Shown one piece after another: positions 11,084 through 21,342 of a stretch of 52,264 nt of DNA; the stretch's first letter is position 1; each line of letters starts with the position of its first letter. The notes below the pieces were generated by a model. The model was not told where the DNA came from. It worked only from the letters and a program-made list of their open reading frames with translations, and ran no database searches. Source of the stretch: Rhizoclosmatium globosum (Eukaryota; Chytridiomycota; Chytridiomycetes; Chytridiales; Chytriomycetaceae). Both the position numbers and the translations under genes were made by a program. Location of the stretch: positions 1-52,264 of the forward strand of contig MCGO01000248.1 in NCBI GenBank assembly GCA_002104985.1, written 5' to 3'.

Positions 11084-12875
11084 ATGTCGTCTCCCGCCAA
11101 ACGACCAGCAGCCGATCAGACTTCCGCCGAAGTCGAAGTTCCAAAGCAAAAGCGCCAGAGAACAAAGAAGGCGGTCCCGGTCGACGCTGCTGCTGCTGAT
11201 CTGCTCACTTTGTCTGCCTCTCAGGTTCAGAAGGTTTGTCCGATTAAGAGAACTTGTTTTTGGAGATAACCAACTAACCCACACAACCCACCCCTTCTTC
11301 TTTTACTCTCTCCTAAAACCCTATATTAGCTCCACGATGCCTTTGCCCTCATCTCAGAGACATTTGCATCCCTTCTCCCCCACCAATCCACTTCCACCTC
11401 TACCACCACCGCCACCACCTCTGCAACCACCTCAAAGAAGACTCCAATCCACACAGACTCTGCCAACCACACTGACGCCGAAGACGAAACCTCTTCATCC
11501 ACTTCAAAGAAACCAAAGAAGCAGAAACGTGAAAAGAGAGACCCGGCTCTCCCAAAACAGCCTCGTACATCGTTCCAACTCTTTATGGATGAGAAATCTG
11601 AAGAGTATAAGAGTGCTGGCACTGCTATGCAGTTTAAGGAGATTATGAGAGAGTGTGGTGCTCTCTGGAAGGAAATGTCTGAGGCTCAGAAGAAGGTAAT
11701 CCCGAAGCGAGCTCTTTTCTGAGCGCACCGAAGAATAGAGCGAGCGGCAGTACGCGAACGACTGAAAAAAACTTGACTGATGTCGAGGAACGAGACGGAA
11801 GGAAGGTTTTTGAAGGAGCGTGGAAACTGGGCGAAAGGGGATGAATAGCGAGCGAAGCGAGCAAGGAAAGAGAAAATCAAAAGCGAGCCGACTCGCCGGA
11901 GGCGAGGCGAGCTTTTTGAAACTGTGAGCATAGCGAACGAGCTTTTGCGAAGCAAACTGCGTAGCGAGTCATCGAGCGGAGCTCGATACCTTCAGCCGAG
12001 CTTTTGGAACTGTGAGCGCAGCGGACAAGCTTTTGCGAAGCAAAGTGTGCAGGGGAAAGGGGGAATAGCGAGCGAAGCGAGCAAGGAAAAAGGAAATGTG
12101 AGCGGATCGAACGACTTTTTGCGAAGCAAAAGTGCGTAGCGAGTCATCGAGCGGAGCTCGTTACCTACAGGCGAGCTTATGGACTTGTGAGCGCAGCGTA
12201 TAGAAGAGCCATAGGAAGAATAAGAATCAGTGAGTAGTGTGAGAATACAGAACTAACGAAAAATATGTACAGAAATATATCGACGCTGCCGCCCCATTGA
12301 AGGCCAAGTACAACGAGGATATGGCTGCTGCCGGACACCCAATCAAGGCAAAGACTCCAGCCAAGCCAAAGAAGACTCCAATTGTCCCAGCTACCGCTGC
12401 TGCACCAGCTGAATCTGATGATGAGGACGATGATGAGGACAATGACGATGACGATGAGGAGGAAGAAGGTACCACATTGGTTTTTCGGACTCTATTTCCA
12501 AAAACTTACACTTCAACTTTCTCAGCTCCAGCTCCAGCTCCACCAGCGCCAAAGCCAAAGGCTACTCCAAAGCCAAAGCCAACACCACCCGCTCCCGCTG
12601 CCACCGCTGCCCCTTCCCCATCCCCAAAGAAGAAGGCCGCTCCAGCCGCTCCACAGTCCCCAGCTCCACCTCAAAGCCCTGAAAAGAAGAAGAAGAAGAA
12701 GGATAAAGCCGCCGACGAGTCCGCTGTTACCAAGACTCCAATCGTGCCAGTCTCAACTCCATCTGCTGCCCCAGAATCTGGAAAGACAACAAAGACCGTG
12801 ATCAAGACTGTCTTGGTCAAGAAGAAGAAGGAGAAGAAGGATAAGAGCGGGACTCCAAGTGCTTCCGCCGAGTAA
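11084..12875 (+). CDS. HMG-box chromatin protein with acidic and Lys/Pro/Ala-rich tail, 4 exons
   Basis: Exons are 11084-11233, 11330-11695, 12273-12468 and 12526-12875; product about 353 aa. A basic N-terminus (AKRPAADQ, KQKRQRTKK) precedes a Thr/Ser-rich stretch. One HMG box spans the exon 2/3 junction: KQPRTSFQLFMDEKSEEY through GALWKEMSEAQKKKYIDAA. An acidic run DDEDDDEDNDDDDEEEE and a long Pro/Ala/Lys tail follow. HMG-box proteins of this layout bend DNA non-specifically in chromatin. Intron 2 is 577 nt, about ten times its neighbours, with a good branch site AACTAAC near 12252; it is filled by GCGNAGC mini-hairpin repeats. Intron 3 (57 nt) is in frame, so retention would still give a protein. 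Confidence 0.85.
11830..12200 (+). repeat. Intronic GCGNAGC mini-hairpin repeat array, HMG-gene intron 2
   Basis: Exact GCGNAGC heptamers: GCGAAGC at 11852, 11947, 12035, 12072 and 12121; GCGGAGC at 11976 and 12151; GCGTAGC at 11959 and 12134; GCGCAGC at 12016 and 12191. A near match GCATAGC is at 11928. Several extend into longer stems around a GNA triloop: ATCGAGC-GGA-GCTCGAT (11971-11987, 7 bp), CTCGCC-GGA-GGCGAG (11892-11906, 6 bp), TTTTGC-GAA-GCAAAA (12117-12131, 6 bp) and TTTGC-GAA-GCAAA (11944-11956 and 12032-12044). A block of about 70 nt is duplicated (about 11926-11995 and 12099-12170), and GAATAGCGAGCGAAGCGAGC occurs twice. Confidence 0.9.
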
Positions 12876-13176
12876 AATCGGACTTTGGATTCATTGTTTG
12901 TTAGTTTTCCTTTCCCTTCTTCAGTTGTTTATTTTCGTTGTCGTTATGACTCTTTTTTTTGTCTTTTATCTACGTTGCTGGATGTTTTTTGTTTTAACTC
13001 TTTTTGGGGGGGCGTATCATTTTATTAACTGGCTGTCGTATTTGGAGTAATGGATGGATGGATGAGAAAAGAATTCTCTACCTATTTATCTGCGAGCGGA
13101 TAAAGGAAATCTTAAAAGTTAGCAACCAAAAGACCCGTTGTTGTTTCTTTTTTCAATAACCAACAACCTCCAATCC

Positions 13177-14322
13177 ATGACCAACAAGAACAAAGCCCCT
13201 CCAACACCGTTTCCTTCGTTCGCGACAACACCTGCCCTTGACTCAGTCTCCTATGCCACCAAAGCCTGTTTCAATAAAGACGGCAAGGCTCCCTTCACCC
13301 CAATCTCACCAGCCAAATCAATCTCAGCTTCAAGTGATCCAGAGCATCAAAACGATGAGCAAACAAGCGAATGCGAGTTCTGGAACCCAAGAAACGCGAT
13401 CATTGAAAGCGATGTGGATGAGTCGTTCTCATCCAACAACGAAGTGAGCATTTCCACAGACGAAAACAAGAATACCCCAGTAGTCCAACTTCCACGCGAT
13501 GTCGTTAACAAGGTACCTCATTTTCGTTGCTTTTCTTCTCTTCTAATTGTACCATCGAACTTAAGCTCCATTCGGCATTCAAGGAAATCACAACAACACT
13601 CCACACAGCTTTATGCACGCACAAGGAACGAATTCACCGAAAGAAACTGATTCCGAAAGACAAGGGGTTTCACGCGTTTTACCACTCACTTCCAGACGGT
13701 ACGGACCCTTATGACGCGTTGGCAAAATGGGAGACTCTTTCCGGGCGTGCGAAGAGGGTAAATCGTTTGAATCAGGCATCTGCTTTGAATAACAAGGAAC
13801 TAGAATCTTAGATGTGCAGCCAAAGAAGCTGCATCATCATCAAAGAATCAAGAATCCGACGATTCTGACGATACCAAACCAAAGAACCGCGGTCTTAAAG
13901 CAATCGATTACTTTACACAAGAAAAACTCACACTCAAAGTATACGACCGCGCCGAAATCGCTGAAAAATGGGAAGCCCTTCCCAAATCCGAAAAACAGGC
14001 ATGGGTTTTTTTTTTCACAAATCAACGCCACACATTCTCAAACCATACACAGAGATATTACAACAGAGCAACGCGATACCGCACTCTCCTCTCATCCCCA
14101 TCTCCCCGCCCACAACCAGCATGGCAACCCTTACCACCCATCCCCTCCACCGAAAAACTCACGGGCTTTACTATCTTTGAAAACCAAATGAAAGACAAGT
14201 CGTTGTGGAGGTCGGATGTGAAGGCGTTATGGCACGCGCTGTCGAAAAATGAGAAGCGTGTGTATACGCATCGTGCATCGTATTTAAAAAGTTTGGAGGT
14301 GTTGGAAAAAAAAGTAGATTGA
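13177..14322 (+). CDS. Protein with several HMG-box-like segments
   Basis: Exon 1 is 13177-13512 (MTNKNKAPPTPFPSF...), exon 2 is 13566-13757, and later coding runs to the stop at 14322. The junction after 13757 is not certain: an acceptor at 13849 keeps frame, others do not. A 48-nt in-frame intron probably lies at about 14004-14051. HMG-like helices are seen three times: FHAFYHSLPDG with ALAKWETLSGRAKR; AEIAEKWEALPKSEKQAW with YYNRATRYR; and FTIFENQMKD with VKALWHALSKNEKRVYTHRA. An acidic DDSDDTKPK linker separates the first two. The gene follows the HMG-box gene in the same direction by about 300 bp, so a chromatin role and old tandem duplication are plausible inferences. Confidence 0.6.
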
Positions 14323-14644
14323 AAGGAAAGTTATGGAAGAGTCGGGAAGAATTGAATATTCCTGAGTTGTTTCTAACCAAAGTTCAATAAATCGGAAGTG
14401 CCGTCTTTGGCTATCTGGAAGCGGTCGTCGGCTTTTCATTCTATTTTTGAAACACGTCGTTTCTCAGACTCATGAGCAATGTTCAAGAACCGTAGTTCTG
14501 TTGGATCCTCCATGGGGTTTTGAATTTCCATTCTACCTTCAAAGAGAAGTGATACGGCCACCAGCAAACCACAAATCGAGTATTAACAAATAGGTTTATT
14601 GTTGGAATAGTACTGCATAATAGATGAGAGTGGGTTTAACAGTT

Positions 14645-15727
14645 TTAGACACATCCTGCGTATCCTGTTTGGACAACACATCGAGTTCCCTGACCACATT
14701 GACTGGTCTGTCTCCACTTCAAAACTCCGCCTTGAACGTTTCCACACTGGTACATTGTGATTTGATCCTGTCCGCAAGCACGCTCCCCGAAATTCCAACA
14801 CGAGCCAGCGTCTGTGTTTCCTCCATTGTTATTGTTATTCCATTGGCCCCCATTGTTGTTGTTGTTGTTGTTCCAGCCTCCGGTTGAACTGGTACAGTCT
14901 GGGCAATAATAAGCATGGATAAACTACAAAACAATTGGATTACCATTTGATGGACGACAAGTTGACTTGTTTTCCCACGCATCTTTTGGTCCCACACAAC
15001 ATGTGAATCCGGAAGAAGAGCAAGAGCTTCCGGCGTAACAGGTTTGGTAATCAGCAATCACATTTCCACCACTTGGCTTTTGAGAACCACTTCCGGATTG
15101 CGGGTTGTTCCACTGGCCAGCAGTATTTCCGCCATTGTTGTTGTTCCATTGGCCCCCACTGTTGTTACTGGACCCAGAACAGTCTAGTATGAATTTGAGT
15201 TAGTAAGACAGGATATATAAGTGGAAATTAAATATAGAGTACCATTGAATGGACGGCATGTGGACTTTTGAGATTGAACATCGCCAGGAGCAACACAACA
15301 CGTAAATCCAGAGGAAGCGCAGAAGTTTCCAGCATAGCAAGTCTGCCAATCTGGTACTTTGACTCCAACACCGTTATTGGAACCTGGCTGTACACTTGGC
15401 TGGTTTCCAGGATTGTTCCATGGCACTGGTGTGTTTGGAGAGCTGGGAGCAGAACAGTCTATTTGGATTTGGTTCACGGTGTAAGTCCGCCCGGCCCGTT
15501 GGTAAGACTTAAAGTGCAATGAACTTACCGTTTACAGGACGGCAGGTTGTTTTCCCAGTGTTAATATCGAGTGGTGCAACGCAGCAAGTGAATCCCCCAG
15601 AACAGTAGTCACTTGAGGCACAAGTTTGGTAGTTGTTGACGTAGATTCTTGGAGAATCGTTAATGTAGTTATTGACTGGAGCAGCAGAGACCCTGAGAAC
15701 AAGAGAGAGAATGAGAGCTGCTTGCAT
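14645..15727 (-). CDS. Secreted modular Cys-rich protein with CBM19-like C-terminus, 4 exons
   Basis: Exons are 15529-15727, 15243-15458, 14944-15183 and 14645-14898; all three introns are phase 1; product about 302 aa. The N-terminus MQAALILSLVLRVSAA is a signal peptide. Three modules follow, each near one exon, with the pattern TC-x5-C-x2-(S)GFTCCV-x-P-x-D-x4-K-(S/T)-TCRP-x-N. They are joined by Asn/Gly/Gln-rich linkers (GQWNNN, NNGGNT). The last exon encodes a different Cys module (CWNFGERACGQDQ ... WRQTSQCGQGTRC ... GC) whose spacing resembles fungal CBM19 chitin-binding modules. The likely role is a cell-wall or extracellular carbohydrate-binding protein; that is inference. The repeated module itself is not one I can name. 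Confidence 0.75.
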
Positions 15728-16623
15728 TTTTTTTTTGGTTGCTAAGTTTGGATGGAGGAGGAGAGCGGTTTCGTTGCTCCTTTTTGAATAGTTTGGTTGA
15801 AGTTCTGCTGTCGAACATCAACATTTTACACCTAAGGTTCATCCTTTCCTCTTCCTTCATTTCTTCCCGTTAGTAAATAAGCGAACTTTTCCCGCTTGGT
15901 AGGTATTCTAGTCAGTGATTGTGCAGTTCTGACTCCATTGATGAAGGTTGACGTTTTTGTGCCTTTGTGGCAGACTTGAACCTGACGGACGAGCTATATT
16001 ATATGGCTCAGACATATTTTGTATGTCCACTACTACAAGTTTGGGTCTGATCCTAACCTTGTTCTTGTTCGTTATTTGTTATTATTGGCAATATCTTTAT
16101 TTTCTTTTTCGGCTAAATTGCACGGCCTTCGGCTTTTGTGAATGCAGCCTCGTCAGACAAAAGTTTCCAGACTCGTGGGTATTGGAACCATCGAGCATGT
16201 TGCTCTGCCGACTGTCAAGGGGGTGATATCGGTAACCCTGCTGCGAATAAGACAAACTGTCTCAATGTTACTCTTTCAGATTCAAGGAGCCCAAAGCAAT
16301 GAGCCTGTGAATGGTGATGTCACATCCAAAATCATGTTTACAAATTAAATTCAGCTTAACCTTTGAGTTCTGGCGCAACACTGACTTCAGATAATTCGAG
16401 CTGCGGTCAGAAAGAGTAAAGCTGCGGCCCTTATGTTGCTTTCTGCAATGTTTATTGTGATTCAATAAACAAAGGTTTATGATAACAGTCCTATATTCGT
16501 GTTTTTGATTCCTTAACGATGATAAATAAAATTGGAAAATATAGGTCCTCCAAATATAGTTGGTATCAGACGGTTCTCCTTTAATCATACTATCATTTAT
16601 CTTTCCTCACATAGCATTCAGAC
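15728..16623. other. Gene-poor stretch of about 900 bases
   Basis: Short open frames occur on both strands, but none shows a recognisable domain, a signal peptide with downstream exons, or consistent splice-linked coding. The left end must hold the promoter of the secreted Cys-rich protein. The right end is 3' flank of the first 7TM gene. I see nothing else that I can support here. Confidence 0.4.
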
Positions 16624-17676
16624 TCATCGACTCAAAACGCGTCCATCCGAATAACCCCGTGAGATATTCAACATTGACCTCCCCATTTTCGGAGAAAGCC
16701 CCATTTTCGGAGAAAGCGAAGACGATGTCGGAGACTTTGTACCATCCTTTGGCGTCGTACTATCTCTCACACTATCACATTTCGTACTATTCACCTCCCG
16801 CGCCGATATATTCACGTTCGAGTCCCTCCGAGCACGAACAACCATCAACCGTGCTTTCATTCCAATTAATAAAAACAAGACTAAATCGAGCCATGTGATT
16901 GTGGCGTAGTACAGTAAGACTTGGATTTTCGTTCCAGGTGTGTACATCAACTCAACGACGTTGAAAACGAATGAAGTGAGTGCAATCGAACTGGTCAAGA
17001 CACCAAACTGCGCGATAGTGCGAAGGTGTGAGTCGAGTCTTATTTCAGCGTCGCGACTGATTCGGTAAAGATACCGTAGGAAGGTTGTTAGTGTAATCAA
17101 GTCGAAAACGACAGCGGTGCCAGACGCAAGTAGACTTAAGATTGTATTGAATAGAACAGAGGTGTCTGATGCTTGTGATTCCGAGTGAGCGTGTTGGTCC
17201 CAGGAAAGGTACACGTCTGAGATGAACGTGGATATGAAGATGAGGGGAGATATTTGTACAATGTACTGAAAGTAGCACATGCTCTTTGGAAATACTTTCT
17301 TGACGACGTCTGACGCACGCATCCATAGGAATAAAATGTAGCATTGGGCCATGGTGTAGATTGCACCGTTCTCAAGGGCGTAAGTTATAACTCCGAACGC
17401 AACTGAAGGGCAAGAGGACCAACATCTCAAACCAATGGCTATATGAAGAATAATTTGACAGACACATTTGATGACAAGTAGTATATTGAAGCGGTTCACC
17501 GCCTGAAGCCATGTCTGATGCTGAGCAGCCTTTTCCAAGGATATCAAGAAGAATAGTACCAGAAGGCCAACAAAAGATATTACAGCCATACAGTATTGGA
17601 ACGCACGATACAGAGACAGGGCATCATCTGGGATAGTCTCCGAATCATCCATTGTGTTCAAGTTTGAGTTCGCCAA
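16624..17676 (-). CDS. Seven-transmembrane protein, family copy 1
   Basis: Single exon, 350 aa. Seven hydrophobic segments are evident, from AVISFVGLLVLFFLISL to YYATITWLDLVLFLLIGM. A family signature at the end of TM3 reads FLWMRASDVVKKVFP, matched in the three other copies in this window. The N-terminus is short, without a signal peptide. The C-terminal tail is about 60 residues, Ser/Thr-rich, with a duplicated (L)SPKMG motif encoded by an 18-bp tandem repeat near 16681-16716. The topology fits a GPCR-like receptor, but I see no DRY or NPxxY motif and assign no ligand. This is the most divergent copy, separated from the other three by the nuclease gene and the tRNA. Confidence 0.75.
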   Translation of the reverse strand: MANSNLNTMDDSETIPDDALSLYRAFQYCMAVISFVGLLVLFFLISLEKAAQHQTWLQAVNRFNILLVIKCVCQIILHIAIGLRCWSSCPSVAFGVITYALENGAIYTMAQCYILFLWMRASDVVKKVFPKSMCYFQYIVQISPLIFISTFISDVYLSWDQHAHSESQASDTSVLFNTILSLLASGTAVVFDLITLTTFLRYLYRISRDAEIRLDSHLRTIAQFGVLTSSIALTSFVFNVVELMYTPGTKIQVLLYYATITWLDLVLFLLIGMKARLMVVRARRDSNVNISAREVNSTKCDSVRDSTTPKDGTKSPTSSSLSPKMGLSPKMGRSMLNISRGYSDGRVLSR

Positions 17677-17808
17677 TCAGAATCCATCATAAAACTGATT
17701 CGCGGTACCTTCTACACAAGCGAAAGGTAAAAATCCATAGATTTTGACTTTATCTTTTTCATTTCTTTTCTTTTCCTTTATAACATGCATCAATCTCAAA
17801 AAATAAAA

Positions 17809-18918
17809 ATGTCTGCCAAAGTGCAACTCGCCGTCGCCGCCGCCACAGCAGCCTTTGCCGGGTACCACCTTGGACGGATCTGTGAAGACGGCGGCCTTCG
17901 GTTTCCGTGGCCACGCATGAACGAGGCACTGGATCCGTTTGTCAAATCATCGCTCACGTTTTCGATGCCGAATCTTGTTTCCGCGGATTCGGCTTCAAAA
18001 GCGGCAATTCCAACTCCGCCAATGACTAATAGTGTGACTAATCAGCCACGAAACGTGACTGGCTCGTTTGGGGTTCCCGGGCCGACCGCGGATCTACTCG
18101 TGCGCACATCGTACATTGGCGCCTTCGACCGGCGACTGCGCAATGTGCACTGGGTCGCTGAGAAGCTGACTAAGGACTCGATCGACAGACTGGCACTCTC
18201 AGACGCGTCTCTCTCGGATACTGAAGAGTCGAAGCCAGACAGGAAACACTCAACATTCAAGGAGGATCCCGCGATCCCACTTGCCTTCCGCGTGAAACCA
18301 AATGATTACACAAACTCGGGTTTCGATCGTGGACATCTTGTTCCCGCGGCGGATGTGGTTGAATCGCAAGCTGCCATTGACGAAACTTTCTTCATGTCAA
18401 ACATGTCTCCTCAGGCTCCTGCTTTTAACCGTGGAGTATGGGCGTCGTTTGAGCGTTATGTCCGTGGCCTTGTGAAATCTTTTGATGAAGTCTACGTCAT
18501 CACAGGCCCAATGTACCTTCCCAAGCAAGATCCCGAAGACGGTGCGTCACCACTAGTCTAAATGATACCTAAATACCATTTTAACGCGTTTTTTGATGGA
18601 ATAGGTAAATTCTACGTCAAGTATGAAGTAATCGGTCGTGACAAAACAGTTGCTGTTCCAACCCACTTTTTCAAAGTAATACTCGGCGTCAAAAATGGAT
18701 CGCACTACATGGGCTCTTTTGTTCTGGCCAACGAAGGCGTTGCCCAAGATACTCAACTGGACTCGTTTTTATTGCCTGTGGAAGCAATTGAACGCTCGAC
18801 CGGACTCGAGTTTTTCCCATACCTCGAAAGGCGAAGTGTCAAAGCTCTCTGTAGCGCTGTAAAATGTAGTTTCAAATTGGCGTCAAAGTATCGTGCAAAT
18901 AGTGCCAGTGAAGAATAA
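17809..18918 (+). CDS. EndoG/NUC1-type DNA/RNA non-specific nuclease, 2 exons
   Basis: Exons are 17809-18541 and 18605-18918, joined in phase 1 across a 63-nt intron; product about 348 aa. The catalytic motif DRGHLVPAAD is present, followed by the conserved region FFMSNMSPQAPAFNRGVW containing the metal-binding Asn. The first 25 residues (SAKVQLAVAAATAAFAGYHLG) form a hydrophobic/amphipathic leader consistent with mitochondrial import and inner-membrane anchoring, as in yeast Nuc1. The family degrades DNA and RNA in mitochondria and in programmed cell death. Between leader and nuclease core there is a Ser/Thr/Pro-rich stretch. An insert of about 30 residues (SDASLSDTEESKPDRKHS) precedes DRGH. 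An ATG at 17785 is an alternative start. The gene stands against the direction of the 7TM genes around it. Confidence 0.9.
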
Positions 18919-19096
18919 AGCAAGAAATGTAATTTAACATCATCACGCACAGAATCTTCCAACCAAAGCATTAATTTTCAGTCAATACATAAACATTGAT
19001 TCTTATCTGAAAATTAATTGATATTATTAAATGTCAACTGGGGTGCGCCTTTGTTTGGTTGTGGTGGACTATTTTAAAATGATCAATGGATACTAG

Positions 19097-19168
19097 TCCT
19101 AGATCGTCTAGTGGTCAAGATCCGGCCCTTTCACGGCCGTGACCGGGGTTCAATTCCCCGTCTGGGAG
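19097..19168 (+). tRNA. tRNA-Glu (TTC)
   Basis: A full cloverleaf is visible in 72 nt without an intron. The acceptor stem TCCTAGA pairs with TCTGGGA (one G-T wobble). The anticodon stem CGGCC/GGCCG closes the loop CTTTCAC, giving anticodon TTC. The T arm is CGGGG-TTCAATT-CCCCG and the discriminator base is G. A T5 run at 19171-19175 is the Pol III terminator. It reads glutamate GAA/GAG codons. It sits between the nuclease gene and the second 7TM gene. Confidence 0.95.
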
Positions 19169-19284
19169 CATTTTTCGGCGGCGACGGGTTGACGGCGAGT
19201 TTGGAGTGTGTGTTGGTGGTTGGCTGATGTTTTCATACATCAACATTTACATTAAACACCAGGTTTATTACAATGGTTATTTCT

Positions 19285-20154
19285 TCAAATCTTTCCTCGA
19301 TCTGCAGCAACAGATATTTTAACATTGATGGTATCATCCAACCTTATTCGGTACAGTTTGAATTTCATGAAAATCAAAAGAAATACGACCATATCCATAC
19401 AACCGACAGCAAGATAGTAAAGAATCACTGTAATCGTATGTCCTGGTGTGAATTGACTATACGTAGCATCGAAAACGAATCCAATCAAACCAAAACAACT
19501 CGTTAAGGCCCCAAACTGTGCGATAACTTTCAAACGTTCATCCGCAGCTTCCATTCCATCACTTATGCTTCGCAGGTAATTCGAAAACGTGATTAAGAGC
19601 GTCATATCGAAGACAACAGTGATGAGGCCAGATACAATGGTTAACACTGTATCAACTTCCGTAATAATATCAACATATTTTTGCGTGTTACTTGTTAGTG
19701 TAAACCAGACTACAACAGCGTCCAAAACAACCGTAACAACAAGAACCACTGGAGACATAAAGACAAACCACTGAAAATATCGCATAAACTGCGGAAATAC
19801 TCTTCGAAGCACGCTATTACCACGAAGCCATGAGTACAATATATAGCATTGAATCACTCCATAGATACCCATATCCTCAAACAGGAACGTTATCGTCCCA
19901 TAGAGAGCTGAAGGACACGTATCCCAGCATTTGATTGCAATGTTTAAGTGTGCTAGTATCTGGAATATACACATTGCTATGAGCAGGACGTTGAATGGAT
20001 TAACGATTTGCTTCCAAGTAGTGAAATACGTGGCTTGGCTTTCGAGGTAGACAACACGAGCGAGGCATATCATTCCCATAAGAGATAGTATGGTCATAAA
20101 GAGCTGAAGCGATTTAAACATAGGGATTATGTATGGGGGGATGGGGGCGTCCAT
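19285..20154 (-). CDS. Seven-transmembrane protein, family copy 2
   Basis: Single exon, 289 aa. Seven membrane segments run from FMTILSLMGMICLARVVYL to ITVILYYLAVGCMDMVVFLL. Shared family features are NPFNVLLIAMCIFQIL in TM2, YSWLRGNSVLRRVFP after TM3, SGLITVVFDMTLL in TM5 and ADERLKVIAQFGALTS before TM6. The cytoplasmic tail is very short. It is closer to copies 3 and 4 than to copy 1. It could be a receptor or another 7TM signalling or transport protein; no catalytic or ligand motif is visible. Confidence 0.75.
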   Translation of the reverse strand: MDAPIPPYIIPMFKSLQLFMTILSLMGMICLARVVYLESQATYFTTWKQIVNPFNVLLIAMCIFQILAHLNIAIKCWDTCPSALYGTITFLFEDMGIYGVIQCYILYSWLRGNSVLRRVFPQFMRYFQWFVFMSPVVLVVTVVLDAVVVWFTLTSNTQKYVDIITEVDTVLTIVSGLITVVFDMTLLITFSNYLRSISDGMEAADERLKVIAQFGALTSCFGLIGFVFDATYSQFTPGHTITVILYYLAVGCMDMVVFLLIFMKFKLYRIRLDDTINVKISVAADRGKI

Positions 20155-20265
20155 TGTGCCTGATTTAATGACAATCGAAGAACAAAACTCAAAGTCAGAA
20201 AGATGGAATGACCAACTATTTTACTCTCTAAATTTAACTAAAAATCAAATATTACTTCCGGATTA

Positions 20266-21165
20266 TCACGGTTTTAGTACATTCGTCGGTTCTGAACAAC
20301 GAAAAGTGTTACTTTCACTGACACGCATATTAATGATTGGAGGAGCTTTTGAGCAGAATTTCAAAAGTTGTAGCCGCCTCTTCATTAAAATCAGAAGGAA
20401 AACTATAATATCCAAGGACATTGCAGCCCCATAATACATGATCACATGGAGAATTGTACCACGAGGTTGAAGAGTATAGGTAATATCAAAGCCGAATCCA
20501 ATTAAGCTAGCACCAGTTGTATACACTCCAAAATGTGCTATAATTTTCAGTCGCATATCAATTTCAGAGTTCATATCAGTCGCAATCTTTTGCAGATAAT
20601 AAGCAAAAGTCGAGAAGACAATTAAATCAAAAACTACAGTTATCAGTCCAGCAAGAACCGTAAGTACAAAGTCGAGAAGATTAATTAATTCTGGTATTTG
20701 TCCCATATTTAACTGATAGAAAGCCGCCGTCACATCCATAACTACCGTCAAACCCAAAATCAGAGGCGAGAGAATAACAAACCATTTAAAGTGCTGAGCA
20801 AAGGATGGAAATACTTTATGGAGGACTTCGTTTCCTCTCAACCATGAGTAAAAAATAAAGCATAGAAAAATTCCATATAGAGCTGCATCTTCAATGACAA
20901 TCGCGATAATGTCTTCAACCGTCAAACTGTAAACCCCATTATAGTTGATAGTAAGACAAACGTGGAGAATCACTTGACAGATACACATGAAGAATAAAAG
21001 GATATTGAAAGGGTTTGCGATTTCTTTCCATTTCAATTTTAGGTTGATCGTCTCAAGAACAATTAGAGTCAATAGGGTTATCAGCCCGATACATGATAAT
21101 ATTGTCATGAAGACTTGAAATCCTTTGAATATATGGATAGTGTTATCGGTCATCGGGTTGTCCAT
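20266..21165 (-). CDS. Seven-transmembrane protein, family copy 3
   Basis: Single exon, 299 aa from MDNPMTDNTIHIFKGF; this start is chosen because it aligns with the start of copy 2, although the frame is open to 21339. The layout matches the other copies: TM1 FMTILSCIGLITLLTLIVL, YSWLRGNEVLHKVFP after TM3, AGLITVVFDLIVFSTFAYYL in TM5, and MRLKIIAHFGVYT before TM6. The tail ends in a short Ser-containing segment. It is most similar to copy 4 immediately upstream, which points to a recent tandem duplication. Function unknown. Confidence 0.75.
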   Translation of the reverse strand: MDNPMTDNTIHIFKGFQVFMTILSCIGLITLLTLIVLETINLKLKWKEIANPFNILLFFMCICQVILHVCLTINYNGVYSLTVEDIIAIVIEDAALYGIFLCFIFYSWLRGNEVLHKVFPSFAQHFKWFVILSPLILGLTVVMDVTAAFYQLNMGQIPELINLLDFVLTVLAGLITVVFDLIVFSTFAYYLQKIATDMNSEIDMRLKIIAHFGVYTTGASLIGFGFDITYTLQPRGTILHVIMYYGAAMSLDIIVFLLILMKRRLQLLKFCSKAPPIINMRVSESNTFRCSEPTNVLKP

Positions 21166-21342
21166 TGTGACCGTTTGAAAGGAACTAAGAACACAATAGA
21201 ATCTAAAACAAACAGTCTGTATAGAATCTTCATTAATGATCGGATTAATATAAAAACAGGAACAGGTCCGATAAGGTACCATTGTAATTGAATTTAAAAC
21301 GGAAACTACATCATAAAAAGTTACAATTGTCCAGTCCAAAAA

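Noticed and set aside
11643..11955. Minus-strand frames reading like LASLAIHPLSPSFHAPS, also near 10100-10190
   Set aside because: They are reverse-strand translations of the intronic GCGNAGC repeat; their similarity to each other reflects the repeat and not a protein.
11830..12200. CRISPR-like array
   Set aside because: Units are of unequal length, contain internal palindromes and no unique spacers, and lie inside a eukaryotic intron.
15948..16348. Possible small membrane protein on the plus strand
   Set aside because: One hydrophobic stretch only, no supporting exon or homology, and the frame is short enough to occur by chance.
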